Shown here: in pieces, positions 17,794 through 26,691 of the stretch
Numbering within the stretch: the stretch's first letter is position 1
Layout of the letters: each line of letters begins with the position of its first letter
NCBI RefSeq assembly: GCF_016584085.1
Contig: NZ_NRSJ01000003.1
Coordinates: 149,195 to 213,194, forward strand
DNA: 64,000 bases
Origin: Halochromatium glycolicum
GTDB taxonomy: Bacteria > Pseudomonadota > Gammaproteobacteria > Chromatiales > Chromatiaceae
Reading direction: 5' to 3'
Position numbers and translations under genes: made by a program
Notes under the pieces: generated by a model
Databases searched by the model: none
Told to the model about the DNA's origin: nothing
What the model saw: the letters and a program-made list of their open reading frames with translations, nothing else

Positions 17794-20082
17794 CTAGGGC
17801 CAGGGCGGCCTGTGCGCCGCGCTGAGCAACAGCGCGGCAGCCAAGCCCAAGGCCACGGCCATCAGAAGGAGCGGCAGCTGGCGGCGCAGCCAGTCCTCGG
17901 CGCCGATCAGCGTATCCAGGCCGCGCAAGCCATCGCGCTCGCGCGCATTCCACCAGGTGATCCAGGCTGCTTGCCCGGCCCCGAGCCACCGCAACAATCG
18001 GCGTCCGAGACGCCATAGCCAATGGCTACAGGCCGTCAAGGGCCACCAGAGATCACCCGCCGGCAGCCAGGAGCTCAGCCGCGGCGCGAAGCGACGCAGA
18101 CCCCAGCCGAAGATGACCGCCAACAGCAGCCCGAGCCCGACCGGCCAGAGCAGGGCGGGGAGCGCGCTGAGCGGCGGCCAAGCAAAGCCACTCGCACATT
18201 GGCCCGAGTGCATCCCCTCAAGGTCGCCGGACAGGCCGCCGGACAATCCGGCGGAGGCTTCCGACGGCGGCTCGCTCACCAGTCCATCTTCAAGTCCGTC
18301 GCTCAGGTCGTCACCGAGTTTGTCATCGGCCTCATCTGCGAGATCAAGGGGCAGCCCATCGGTGAGTCCGGCCGGGAAGTCGCCCGTCAGCCAGCCGCCC
18401 CAACACGGCAGGCTGAGCGCCGCAATCATGGTCAGTAGCCAGGCTAGCGGCATCGGCGCGAGCAAGCGCTGATCATCAGCGCCTGTTAGCGCAAGCCGGT
18501 GGCTCCGGTTCTGGTTCCAGTTCTGGCTCTGGCTCTGGCTCTGGCTAATGCTTGAGCTCAGATCCGTTTGCAGCTTGAGGCTCGCGTGGGGTGGCTTGAA
18601 TGCGCTCATGTTCAACGCATCGCTCGCCCGGGCGGCGGGGTTTGGCTCACTGCTCGCAATCGGCCTCTGGCTGGCGCGGGGCTCGCGGCTCGAGGTCAGG
18701 CCCATCTTGCCCGTCTCGCGCCATCGCTTCCATTGGAGCCATAGCGTCCGTGCCATCAGCAGCGTGGTGCCGACCGCCGCCAGGCTCAGCCAGAACGCCA
18801 GGGTCTTCTCGTTTGCGGCCTCGAGCAGCGTCTTCGCGCCCCATTTGGTGATCAGCCCCGACCCCAGGGCACCGGCGAGTGATAGCGCCGGCAGCGTCAG
18901 CAGGGTCCAGAGCAGCCAGGCCGGCCACCGCGGTGCCTGCTCGCTGATGCCGACGCCGAGGAACAGCGCGCCCTTGCTCAGGCCATGGTGGGCGGCGAAG
19001 AACAGCGCCAGGGCGCTGAGCGCGGGCCAATGGCTCGGTTGCAACAGTCCGAGCGCGACCAGGACCGCGATCAGGCCCATCTGGCTGACGCTGGAATAGG
19101 CCAGCACCGCCTTCGGTTGACGCTGCGCGACGCCCAAGAGGGCTGCGGCGAAGGCGCCGATCAGACCGGCCGCCAGCATCACCAGGCCCAGCCCCTCAAA
19201 GCGCCCATCGACAGCGCTCATGCCCAGCGGCAGCGTGCTCAGCCAGCCCACCAGGCCGGCCTTGATCATCGCGCCGCTGAGCACTGCACTGGCGGGGGTC
19301 GGCGCCACCGGGTGCGCCAACGGTAGCCACAGATGCAGGCCGATCACGCCAGCCTTGACGCCGAAGCCGAGCCACAGCAGCAGCCCCATCCAGAGGCCCA
19401 TCTCCGCCGTCGCCAGGGTCGCGCGCAGCTGCGAGAGGGTGAGTGCCGAGCCCGTCCCGGCGCCCCACAGCAGGCCGGCCAGGATCATCCCTTCCCCGAG
19501 CACGGCCAAGACCAGATAGGCCAGGCCGCCGATGCGCGCCTCGCGGCGGCCGCTGTGGATCACCAGCGGGTAGGCGGCGAAGGTCATCAACGCAAAGCCG
19601 AGGTAGAAACTGGCGATGTCCTCGGCCAACAGCAACAGCAAATTGCCGCAGAGGGTCAGTAGCCAGAACAGCGCAAAGCGCAGCAGCCGCCCGCGCGCGT
19701 CCCGGTCGCCGGCCGCGGCCCAGGCCTGCTCGGCAGCCAGGTAGCCGCGCGCATACCCGCCCGCGAGCCCCCAAAGGAGGGCGGTAAAGGCCAATAGCAA
19801 CCGGCGTTGGGCATCGAGCTCCCAGTGTCCGCCCAACAGCCAGGCATCCAGCCGCAGGCTGCCGTCAGCGCCCAACACGGCAAGCGCGAGCGCGGGCCAG
19901 GGCGCACTGATCCACAACCAATCCAAGAGCCAAACGGGGCTCAAGCGCGGCCTCACCGGCGCGATCAGCGCCTGCAGCAGGGTGCGCAATCCCAGCAGCA
20001 GCGGCCACAGCAAGGTGGCGATGAGCAGAGGCGCGAGGGGGAGTGGCGCGAGCGAAAAGGGCGCGAGGGACAGCTCGGTCAT
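17794..20082 (-). CDS. Proton-conducting antiporter-like subunit 3 (NuoL/M/MrpD family)
   Basis: This is a 762-residue polytopic membrane protein, last of a four-gene minus-strand cluster. The antiporter core shows GFGVKAGVIGLHLWLPLAHPV and GAMIKAGLVGW with both conserved lysines, plus a later AHHGLSKGALFLGVG histidine/lysine helix. In TM5, where homologues have a glutamate (FYELLTLSTYPLV in the neighbour), this protein reads GFALMTFAAYPLV, so the acidic residue is replaced by alanine. The C-terminal half contains long hydrophilic low-complexity insertions (SQSQSQSQ; GLSGGLSGDLEG) before more helices and a final LPAGDLWWPL motif typical of complex I subunit 5-like proteins. The ATG at 20082 overlaps the upstream stop (ATGA); the frame is open further but only in the shadow of the neighbour. 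Confidence 0.85.
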   Translation of the reverse strand: MTELSLAPFSLAPLPLAPLLIATLLWPLLLGLRTLLQALIAPVRPRLSPVWLLDWLWISAPWPALALAVLGADGSLRLDAWLLGGHWELDAQRRLLLAFTALLWGLAGGYARGYLAAEQAWAAAGDRDARGRLLRFALFWLLTLCGNLLLLLAEDIASFYLGFALMTFAAYPLVIHSGRREARIGGLAYLVLAVLGEGMILAGLLWGAGTGSALTLSQLRATLATAEMGLWMGLLLWLGFGVKAGVIGLHLWLPLAHPVAPTPASAVLSGAMIKAGLVGWLSTLPLGMSAVDGRFEGLGLVMLAAGLIGAFAAALLGVAQRQPKAVLAYSSVSQMGLIAVLVALGLLQPSHWPALSALALFFAAHHGLSKGALFLGVGISEQAPRWPAWLLWTLLTLPALSLAGALGSGLITKWGAKTLLEAANEKTLAFWLSLAAVGTTLLMARTLWLQWKRWRETGKMGLTSSREPRASQRPIASSEPNPAARASDALNMSAFKPPHASLKLQTDLSSSISQSQSQSQNWNQNRSHRLALTGADDQRLLAPMPLAWLLTMIAALSLPCWGGWLTGDFPAGLTDGLPLDLADEADDKLGDDLSDGLEDGLVSEPPSEASAGLSGGLSGDLEGMHSGQCASGFAWPPLSALPALLWPVGLGLLLAVIFGWGLRRFAPRLSSWLPAGDLWWPLTACSHWLWRLGRRLLRWLGAGQAAWITWWNARERDGLRGLDTLIGAEDWLRRQLPLLLMAVALGLAAALLLSAAHRPPWP

Positions 20083-21584
20083 AGCGCGAGATAGGTCTGA
20101 TCCACCACCCGAGTCGCCCACTGCAGCGGGCTGAACGGCAGCCCCGCGAACATCCCGGCGAGCAGGCTCAGCAGCGCCGTCGCCAGCGCCGGCAGCAGCA
20201 GCCAGGCGCTGGTCTCGAGGCGGCTCGGCGCGCGCGCCGCCGGCCAGGCGCCGATCCCCTGGCCCGGTCCAGGCCGGAACCAGAGGCGGTTGAGGATGGG
20301 CAGGAAATAGGCCGCGTTGAGCAGGGTGCTGGCCACCAGCACCGCGATCACCCAGGGCCGCTCGGCTTGCACCGCACCCATCCCGAGCATCCATTTGCTG
20401 ATGAAGCCGACCACCGGCGGCATGCCGATCATGCCGAGCGCGCCGATGGTGAAGGCCAGGCTGCTCAGCGGCATGCGTCGGCCGACGCCGTCGAGCTCAT
20501 CGATGCGGTGAATCCCTAGCTCCTCGGCATAATTGCCGGCACAGAAGAACAGGGTCACCTTCATCAGCCCCTGATGCAGCAGATGGGCGAGCGCGGCGAT
20601 GGTGCCGAGCGGCCCGAACAGCCCGATCCCAAGCACGATATAGGAGACCTGGCTAACCGTGGAGAAGGCCAGGCGGGGTTTGAGCTCCTGCTGGGTCAGC
20701 GCGCGCAGCGAGCCGTAGACGATGGTCACGCAGGCGATCAGCACCAGCCCGTCGAGCAACCCGAGCGCGGCGCTGAAGCCGATGCCATAGACATCGTAGA
20801 CCAGTCGGATGATGCCGAAGGCACCGGCCTTGACCACCGCCACCGCATGCAGCAGGGCGCTGACCGGCGCCGGCGCCACCATCGCCCGCGGCAGCCAGCC
20901 GTGCAGCGGCACCAGCGCCGCCTTGACGCCGAAGCCGAGGAGCAGCAGCCAGAACAGGGCGACGAGCACGGCCTCATGCTCAGCGCCGAGCGCGGCCAAG
21001 ACCTCGCGCTGGCCGAAGCGCAGATCCCCGGCCAAGACCTGCAACGCGACCAGGCCGATCATCAGCGCTAGCCCGGCGCTGAGCGTATAGCGCAGATAGA
21101 CCGTCGCCGCCGCCAATGCTTGCGGCGTGCCGCGATGTGCGACCAGCGGGTAGGTCGAGAGCGTCAGCAGCTCGTAGAAGATCAGCAGGGTGAACAGGTT
21201 GCCGGCCAGGCTGATGCCCAGCGTGCTGGCGACGCAGAGGCTGAAGAAGCCGAAGAAGCGCCGGCGATTGGGCGAGCCCTCGAGGTAGCCGATCGCATAG
21301 ATGGTGGTGAACAGCCACAGCAGTGACGACAGCCCGGCGAAGGTCAGCCCGAGGGCGTCCACCTGCAGCACCATGCTCAGGCCCTCGACGACCGGGAGCT
21401 CGAACGCGTAGACCTGCCCCCGGGTCAACCCCCAGGCCATCCCGATCACCAGCACCAGCTTGATGAGCGCGGCGGCGAGGTTGAGCGCGGTGCGGGTGCG
21501 AACGGCCAGCTCCGGCAGCAGGAAGATCACCACCGCGGTCAGCAGCGAGCTGGCCAGGGTCGCCAGCGGCAGCAGGGCGCTCAT
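20079..21584 (-). CDS. Proton-conducting antiporter-like subunit 2 (MrpD/NuoN-like)
   Basis: This 501-residue membrane protein of the complex I antiporter-like family carries all the usual channel residues. These are TM5 Glu in FYELLTLSTYPLV, Lys in GFGVKAALVPLHGWLP, a second Lys in VVKAGAFGI, and the later HLLHQGLMKVTLFFCAG helix. These residues form the proton path in MrpA/MrpD and NuoL/M/N. The ATG at 21584 overlaps the stop of the preceding gene and its own stop overlaps the next start (ATGA both times), so the cluster is translationally coupled. A longer reading frame upstream only shadows the neighbour. Confidence 0.9.
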   Translation of the reverse strand: MSALLPLATLASSLLTAVVIFLLPELAVRTRTALNLAAALIKLVLVIGMAWGLTRGQVYAFELPVVEGLSMVLQVDALGLTFAGLSSLLWLFTTIYAIGYLEGSPNRRRFFGFFSLCVASTLGISLAGNLFTLLIFYELLTLSTYPLVAHRGTPQALAAATVYLRYTLSAGLALMIGLVALQVLAGDLRFGQREVLAALGAEHEAVLVALFWLLLLGFGVKAALVPLHGWLPRAMVAPAPVSALLHAVAVVKAGAFGIIRLVYDVYGIGFSAALGLLDGLVLIACVTIVYGSLRALTQQELKPRLAFSTVSQVSYIVLGIGLFGPLGTIAALAHLLHQGLMKVTLFFCAGNYAEELGIHRIDELDGVGRRMPLSSLAFTIGALGMIGMPPVVGFISKWMLGMGAVQAERPWVIAVLVASTLLNAAYFLPILNRLWFRPGPGQGIGAWPAARAPSRLETSAWLLLPALATALLSLLAGMFAGLPFSPLQWATRVVDQTYLAL

Positions 21585-23233
21585 CGCACCCCCGCCGGTG
21601 GCGAGGCCACCGCCGGCAGCAGCGCCAGCGGCCAGGCCGCGGCGAGCCCGAGCGCGAGCGCGGCGAGCGCCAGCGCCAAGGCGACCAGCTCCATCCCCAG
21701 CGGCGGCCGGCGCGGCTCGAGCGCCGGCTTCTGCCCTGACGCTGGCCTCAACTCCGGTGCGGGCTTCGGCCCCGGCTTCAGCTCCGGCTTCGGCCCCGGC
21801 TTCAGCTCCGGCCCCGGCTTCAGCTCCGGCTTCGGCCGCGGCTCCTGCTTCAGCGCTGGCCCCAGCCCTGGTTCCGGCTTCAGCGCTGGCTTCAACGCCG
21901 GCTCCGGGTCCCCTTCTGGCCCTGTCTCGACGAACGCGCAGCGCAGCACCCGGAACACATAGATGGCGCTGAGCAGCGTGCCGAGCGCCAGCACCACCAC
22001 CCAGGGCCACTGGCCGGCCGTCAGCGCCGCCTGCAGCCACAGCCACTTGGCGGTGAAGCCGGCGCTCGGCGGCAGCCCCATCAGGGTCACTGCCGCCAGC
22101 CCAAAGGTCATCCACGCCAGCGGCAGCCGGCGGCTGGTGCCGGTCAGCGCGGTCAGCCGGTCCGCGCCGGTCGCGAGCACTAGGTTGCCGGCGGCCATGA
22201 ACAGGGCCGCCTTGGCCAACGCGTGGCCGCCGAGCTGGAGCCAGGTCGCCTGCCAGGCCATCGTGGCGACGTCGGCGCCGGTGCCGGCCAGCAACGGGAA
22301 GGCCAGCATCAGATAGCCCAGCTGACCGACGGTGGACCAGGCCACCAGCTGCTTGAGCCCGGCCGCGCGCGCGGCCTGCAGCCCGCCCCAGAGCACCGCC
22401 AGGCTGCCGAGCGCACCGAGCGCCCAGGCGCCGGCGATGGCCTTCGGCAGCAACGCGCGCCACAGCAGCAGCAGGATGAAGAACGCGGCCTTGACCACCA
22501 GCGCGCCGTGGATCGCGCTCACCGGCGTCCAGGCGCTGCCATGCACTGGCGCCAGCCAGCTATGCAGCGGGAAGATCGCCGCCTTCAGCAATAGCCCGCT
22601 GGTCAGCAGCGCGAGCGCGATCCGGATCACCGGCTCGGGCTCGGTGAGCGCCGCTAGTCCGGCCAGGTCGAGCCGGCCCCCGGCGCCGAGCAGCAGGGCG
22701 ATGCCGAGCAGCCAGGCCAGCGAGCCAACCAGCGCGAACAGCAGATAGCGCAGGCCCGCGCTCAGGGCCGCGTTGCTGCCCGGCAGCAGCATCAGGCCTA
22801 CCGCGCAGAGCCCCATCAGCTCCAGCCCGGCGTAGAGCAGCAGCAGGTCGGCGGCGATCCAGATCAGTCCCAACCCCAGCGCCAGACCGCCGAGCAGCGG
22901 CCAGAGGCCGGCATAGGCGTGCCTGCCGAGCCGGGTGGCGCGGGCATAGTCGGTGGCATAGAGGGCGCTGGCCAGCAGCAACAGCTGCGTCAGCAGCAGC
23001 AACAGTGCCGCCAAGCCGTCGAAGCGCCAGTGCAGCATCAAGGGGCCGAGCGCCAGCCGGCCCGCCATCGGTCCCTTCTCGAGCCCGAGCAGCAGCCAGA
23101 CGGCTACCAGCGGCAACGGCAGGCCGACCAGCAGCACCAAGCCGCTGTGCCGCGGCGGGCGCACCCAGGCCAGCAGCCCGAGCGCCAGCGGCGCGCCCAG
23201 CAGCCAGAGCAGGTGGAACGGTGTCGCGCTCAT
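21581..23233 (-). CDS. Proton-conducting antiporter-like subunit 1 (MrpD/NuoM-like)
   Basis: This 550-residue member of the same family has about 14 predicted helices. Key residues are in place: TM5 Glu in YAGLELMGLCAVGLM, Lys in LLLKAAIFPLHSWL and Lys in ALVVKAAFFILL. Near the C terminus, between the last two helices, is a roughly 65-residue Pro/Lys/Glu repeat region (units such as KPGPKPELKPGP) encoded by 18-24-bp DNA repeats at about 21745-21905. This would be a flexible, charged loop and is unusual in such a tightly packed membrane protein. The start at 23233 overlaps the upstream stop by ATGA. Confidence 0.9.
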   Translation of the reverse strand: MSATPFHLLWLLGAPLALGLLAWVRPPRHSGLVLLVGLPLPLVAVWLLLGLEKGPMAGRLALGPLMLHWRFDGLAALLLLLTQLLLLASALYATDYARATRLGRHAYAGLWPLLGGLALGLGLIWIAADLLLLYAGLELMGLCAVGLMLLPGSNAALSAGLRYLLFALVGSLAWLLGIALLLGAGGRLDLAGLAALTEPEPVIRIALALLTSGLLLKAAIFPLHSWLAPVHGSAWTPVSAIHGALVVKAAFFILLLLWRALLPKAIAGAWALGALGSLAVLWGGLQAARAAGLKQLVAWSTVGQLGYLMLAFPLLAGTGADVATMAWQATWLQLGGHALAKAALFMAAGNLVLATGADRLTALTGTSRRLPLAWMTFGLAAVTLMGLPPSAGFTAKWLWLQAALTAGQWPWVVVLALGTLLSAIYVFRVLRCAFVETGPEGDPEPALKPALKPEPGLGPALKQEPRPKPELKPGPELKPGPKPELKPGPKPAPELRPASGQKPALEPRRPPLGMELVALALALAALALGLAAAWPLALLPAVASPPAGVR

Positions 23234-23967
23234 CGGGTTGAGATCATGCCTGAGCCCGGGGCCATGCCTGAGCCTGAACCGGCGTTCGAGCGAGCCTTGA
23301 AGAGGGGGTTCAGGGTGACCTGGCCCGCCTGCGCATGCAGGCGCAACAAGAGCGCTGCACCGAGCACCGAGCCGAGCAGCGCGATCATCAGGCCGATGAG
23401 GATCAATGCTCGGACCTCCGCGGTGGCAGCGGCAGCCGGCGCGGCGAGCCCGCCCAGCAGCAGGAACACCCCGGAACCGAGCAGGTTGAAGGCCAATAGT
23501 CGGCGCAGCAGATGGCGCTGGGCGGCGAAGGCCCAAAGCCCCAGGCCCATGATCGGCACGCCGGTCGCGGCCAACAGCGTGGAGGTCGAGCGCGGCGGTG
23601 TCAGCGCCTCGGGGCCGAGCAACCAGACCAGCGCGAGACCGGTCAGTCCCAGCCAGCCCAGGATCAGCAGCCAGCGCAGCGGTGCGCTGAAACGCGCGCG
23701 CCGCGCCGTCTCATCGACGGGCGCCAGGCGCGGCAGCGCCCCGCGTCCGCGCAGTGTCCACAGCAGGGAGCCGCCGGTCAGCAGCGCCCCGAGCAGCGTC
23801 TCAGCCAGCGCCAGCCAGGGCGCCCCGAGCAGCAGCCAGGCCAGCGCCATCAGCAGCGCGAAGGCGACGAAGGCCTCACAGGCGCGCCAAAGGTCGCGCT
23901 GGAACAGCGAGAGACCGGCCAGCAGGAGCAATAGGCCCGCCAGCCCCCACGCGGCTGCCAGCGCCAT
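23230..23967 (-). CDS. Fused DUF4040 (MrpB-N/MbhD)-NuoK/MrpC-like membrane subunit
   Basis: This 245-residue protein is the first gene of the cluster. Residues 1-75 resemble the DUF4040 domain found at the end of MrpA or in MbhD (LLLGAPWLALAETLLGALLTGG). After a hydrophilic linker and extra helices, residues about 150-215 resemble a NuoK/MrpC three-helix unit (LLAFNLLGSGVFLLLGG and a final EVRALILIGLMIALLGSVLGAALLL, in two blocks). Such small subunits sit between the large antiporter-like subunits in Mrp and complex I. The fusion suggests a compact Mrp-like complex. No MrpE, F or G gene lies within reach: the next gene upstream is on the other strand. The NuoK assignment is weaker than the DUF4040 one. 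Confidence 0.65.
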   Translation of the reverse strand: MALAAAWGLAGLLLLLAGLSLFQRDLWRACEAFVAFALLMALAWLLLGAPWLALAETLLGALLTGGSLLWTLRGRGALPRLAPVDETARRARFSAPLRWLLILGWLGLTGLALVWLLGPEALTPPRSTSTLLAATGVPIMGLGLWAFAAQRHLLRRLLAFNLLGSGVFLLLGGLAAPAAAATAEVRALILIGLMIALLGSVLGAALLLRLHAQAGQVTLNPLFKARSNAGSGSGMAPGSGMISTR

Positions 23968-24193
23968 TAGCGAGCAACGCCGGGCATCATCGGGGAGGCG
24001 CCGAAGCCGGTCGAGCGAGAGCTGTCATCGAGGCTCATGGGAGGCGGTCGAGCTCCTGTGTAGAGAATGATGCCGGCGCTGCGTCGCGCGCTCGCCGAGC
24101 GACAGGTCTTGCGTCTCGCTGCTGCCGATTGACGCCTTGCGCGATAACGCAACAGAATCATGCCAGGGTCAACGCCAGAACAGGGGAGCCCTC

Positions 24194-25828
24194 ATGGCGC
24201 AGCGTACCCCGTCGCGCGGCTCATCGCGTAATGGAGACAAGGCGCTCGCGGAGGCCGCGGGCCTCCATCGTGCCGGCAAGCTGGAAAAGGCCGAGAAGGC
24301 CTATCGCCGCATCCTGCGTCGGCGCCCGAGCGATGCGCGCGCGCTCTACTATCTGGGCATCGCCGTTCATCAGCGTCGCCGGCCCCGAGAGGCCGTGCGC
24401 CATTTCCGCGCCGCGCTCAAGGGCGATGCGGACAACCCGGATATCCATCGCCATCTGGGCTTGGCGCTCAAGGACCTGGGCCAGCCTGCCGCGGCCGAGC
24501 AAGCCTATCGGGACGCGCTCGCCGTGGCCCCGGACAGTCCTCAGATCCTCGCCAACCTGGCCACCGTGCTCAAGGCGCAGGGGCGTGACGACGAGGCCCT
24601 GCCGGCCTTGGAGCGCGCCGCCAGTCTGGCCCCGAGCTCGCCCGCGGTGCTCAGCGCCTGTGGCCATGCACTGCGCGAGGCCGGCCGTCTCGACGAGGCC
24701 GAGGCGCTGCACCGTCGCGCATTGGCCCAGCGCCCCGACCACGCCCCCTCGCTGACCGGTCTCTCCGCGGCACTGTGGCGCAAGGGGCGCGATGATGAAG
24801 CGGCCCAAGCGGCACGTGAGGCCATCGCGCAGGCGCCGCAACTGGCGCAGGCGCATCTGATGCTCGGCAACGCATTGCGGCGGCTGCAGCAGCCGCAGGA
24901 GGCGATCGCGGCCTTCCGCGCGGCCACCGAGGTCGCCCCCGAAGACCCAACCCCGCGCATCGGGCTGGCCGAGGCCGCCCAGGATGCCGGCGCGCTCGAG
25001 ACCGCGCTGCACGCCGGTCAGCAGGCGCTGAGGCTCCAGCCCGACGCCGAGTCCGTCCACACGGTGCATGGCCAGACCCTCTATGCGCTGCGTGCCGCCG
25101 GCCACACCGAGCGGGCGCAACAAGAGGCGGCCGCCTGGCTGCGCAACCATCCCGAGAGCGCGACGGCGCAGCATTTGGCACCGCCGTTGATGGATGCCCC
25201 GCCACCTGAACGGGCCAGCGGGCCCTATGTGCGGGCGACCTTCGATGCCTTCGCTGAGAGCTTCGATGAGCGGCTCGGTGCGCTCGACTACAGCGGCCCG
25301 CAGCTCGTCACCGAGCGCTTGCGAGCGGTCCGCCCCGGGGGCGCCGGGAGCCTGCTCGACATCGGCTGCGGCACCGGGCTGGTCGGACCGATGGTGCGCC
25401 CGCTCGTTGAGCGGCTCGAGGGGCTGGACCTGTCGCCGGCGATGCTCGCGCGCGCCGCCGAGCGCAATGTCTATGATGCCTTGCATGAGGTCGATGCCCA
25501 GACCTTCCTGGACGCGAGCGAGGCGCGCTGGGACGTCGTGATTGCGGCCGATGTGCTGATCTATCTCGGCGCCCTCGAGCCGCTCGCCGCGGCGCTGGCG
25601 GGTGCGCTGCGGGCCGATGGCCTATTCATCGCGACGACCGAGGAGACCGATGACGAGACCTGGGAATTGCAGCCCTCCGGCCGCTATCGTCACAACCGGC
25701 ACTATCTGACCGCCGTGCTCAGCAAGGCCGGGCTGGTCGTCGAGGAGCTCGATCAGGTCGTGCTGCGGCGGGAAGGCGATCGGCCTGTGGAGGCATTGGT
25801 TGCGGTCGCCCGGCATGCGTCAGGGTGA
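24194..25828 (+). CDS. TPR-repeat methyltransferase
   Basis: This is a 544-residue cytoplasmic protein. The N-terminal 320 residues are eight or nine tetratricopeptide repeats with the usual A/G/Y-A pattern. The C-terminal 200 residues form a class I SAM-dependent methyltransferase with the glycine-rich motif SLLDIGCGTGLVG, an acidic residue after GLDLS, and WDVVIAADVLIYLGAL as the later strand. Similar TPR-methyltransferases are common in proteobacteria and of unknown substrate; the TPR part probably recruits a protein target. The start at 24194 has an AGGGGAG ribosome site 6 nt before it; the frame is open 19 codons further upstream without one. Confidence 0.88.
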   Translation: MAQRTPSRGSSRNGDKALAEAAGLHRAGKLEKAEKAYRRILRRRPSDARALYYLGIAVHQRRRPREAVRHFRAALKGDADNPDIHRHLGLALKDLGQPAAAEQAYRDALAVAPDSPQILANLATVLKAQGRDDEALPALERAASLAPSSPAVLSACGHALREAGRLDEAEALHRRALAQRPDHAPSLTGLSAALWRKGRDDEAAQAAREAIAQAPQLAQAHLMLGNALRRLQQPQEAIAAFRAATEVAPEDPTPRIGLAEAAQDAGALETALHAGQQALRLQPDAESVHTVHGQTLYALRAAGHTERAQQEAAAWLRNHPESATAQHLAPPLMDAPPPERASGPYVRATFDAFAESFDERLGALDYSGPQLVTERLRAVRPGGAGSLLDIGCGTGLVGPMVRPLVERLEGLDLSPAMLARAAERNVYDALHEVDAQTFLDASEARWDVVIAADVLIYLGALEPLAAALAGALRADGLFIATTEETDDETWELQPSGRYRHNRHYLTAVLSKAGLVVEELDQVVLRREGDRPVEALVAVARHASG

Positions 25829-25846
25829 CAGCTGCGCTGTCCAAGA

Positions 25847-25875
25847 TGTGCTACATTTTCATTATTTGTAGCACA
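25847..25875. promoter_or_regulatory. Palindromic operator of the toxin-antitoxin operon
   Basis: The perfect 9-bp inverted repeat TGTGCTACA / TGTAGCACA is separated by an 11-bp AT-rich spacer and lies 14 nt upstream of the antitoxin start. This is where type II antitoxins and their complexes usually bind to repress their own operon. The AT-rich centre could be the -10 region. Confidence 0.65.
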
Positions 25876-25889
25876 AATCAGGTCAAGCG

Positions 25890-26117
25890 ATGAAAGCGCT
25901 CAACATCCGAGAGATGCGGGCCAATTTGGGCCGTTTGGATGAGCTGGTTGACGAGGCGGGTGAGCTGATCATTCATCGTCACGGTCAGCCGATTGCGCGG
26001 GTGTTGCCGGTGTCGCGGGATCGGCAACGCCCGAATCACGCGGATCTGCGCCAACGCACGGCACGGATAGCGACGCCTTCAGTCGATCTGATTCGCTCGG
26101 AGCGCGATGAGCGTTGA
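25890..26117 (+). CDS. Phd/YefM-type antitoxin
   Basis: This 75-residue protein starts MKALNIREMRANLGRLDELV, followed by GELIIHRHGQPIARVLPV, the two-part signature of the Phd/YefM antitoxin fold, in which the first segment binds DNA as a dimer. The short, charged C-terminal tail would wrap and neutralise the toxin. The gene overlaps the PIN-domain toxin by 11 nt and is preceded by a perfect palindrome, the standard arrangement for an autoregulated type II toxin-antitoxin pair. Confidence 0.85.
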   Translation: MKALNIREMRANLGRLDELVDEAGELIIHRHGQPIARVLPVSRDRQRPNHADLRQRTARIATPSVDLIRSERDER

Positions 26118-26547
26118 GCGCCGCGCCTATTTGGATACCAGTGCGCTCGCGAAGTGGTATCTGAATGAGCTCGGTTCCGACGCCTTTGTCGACTTTCTGC
26201 AGGCCTTGGATGTCGCGGTCATCAGCAGCCTCACGCGAACGGAAATGCGCTCGTTGTTCAGCCGCCGTCGCCGCATGGGCGAGTTGACGGCCGAGCTGGA
26301 ATCCTTGGTCTTTGCGGCCTTTCTCGAGGACATCGATCGTGGCTGGCTGCAGCTCTACGCCTTGGATGATGCCCGTTTTGCCGAGGCGACGCATCTCATC
26401 AGCCGCTATCCGGAGCACCCGCTGCGCACACTCGATGCGTTGCACCTAGCACAGGCGAGGTACGCCGGTATTGGGATGCTCGCCACCGCGGATGCGGTGA
26501 TGGCCGATGCGGGGGTGGCCATGGGCCTTGAGGTCGTGCGGTTCTAA
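26107..26547 (+). CDS. vapC: PIN-domain ribonuclease toxin (VapC-type)
   Basis: This 146-residue PIN-domain protein retains the acidic metal-binding residues of VapC toxins: Asp in YLDTSAL near residue 10, Glu in TRTEM near 45, Asp in LRTLDALHLA near 112, and Asp in LATADAVM near 128. VapC toxins are Mg/Mn-dependent endoribonucleases that cut tRNA or rRNA. The partner upstream is a Phd/YefM-type rather than a VapB-type antitoxin, a common mix. All catalytic positions are intact, so the toxin is expected to be active. Confidence 0.88.
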   Translation: MSVERRAYLDTSALAKWYLNELGSDAFVDFLQALDVAVISSLTRTEMRSLFSRRRRMGELTAELESLVFAAFLEDIDRGWLQLYALDDARFAEATHLISRYPEHPLRTLDALHLAQARYAGIGMLATADAVMADAGVAMGLEVVRF

Positions 26548-26691
26548 GAGGTGCGATCAAAACGGCTGCTGGAATCGCACAAGCAACTGATTTAAAAGTC
26601 TGAAGGAGCGATTCTGTTAGTGCTCCCAAGCACGGGATGCGTTGCATCCGAGGGGGTCAGCACCCCTGACAGGATCTGTGGGGCGCCCTCG

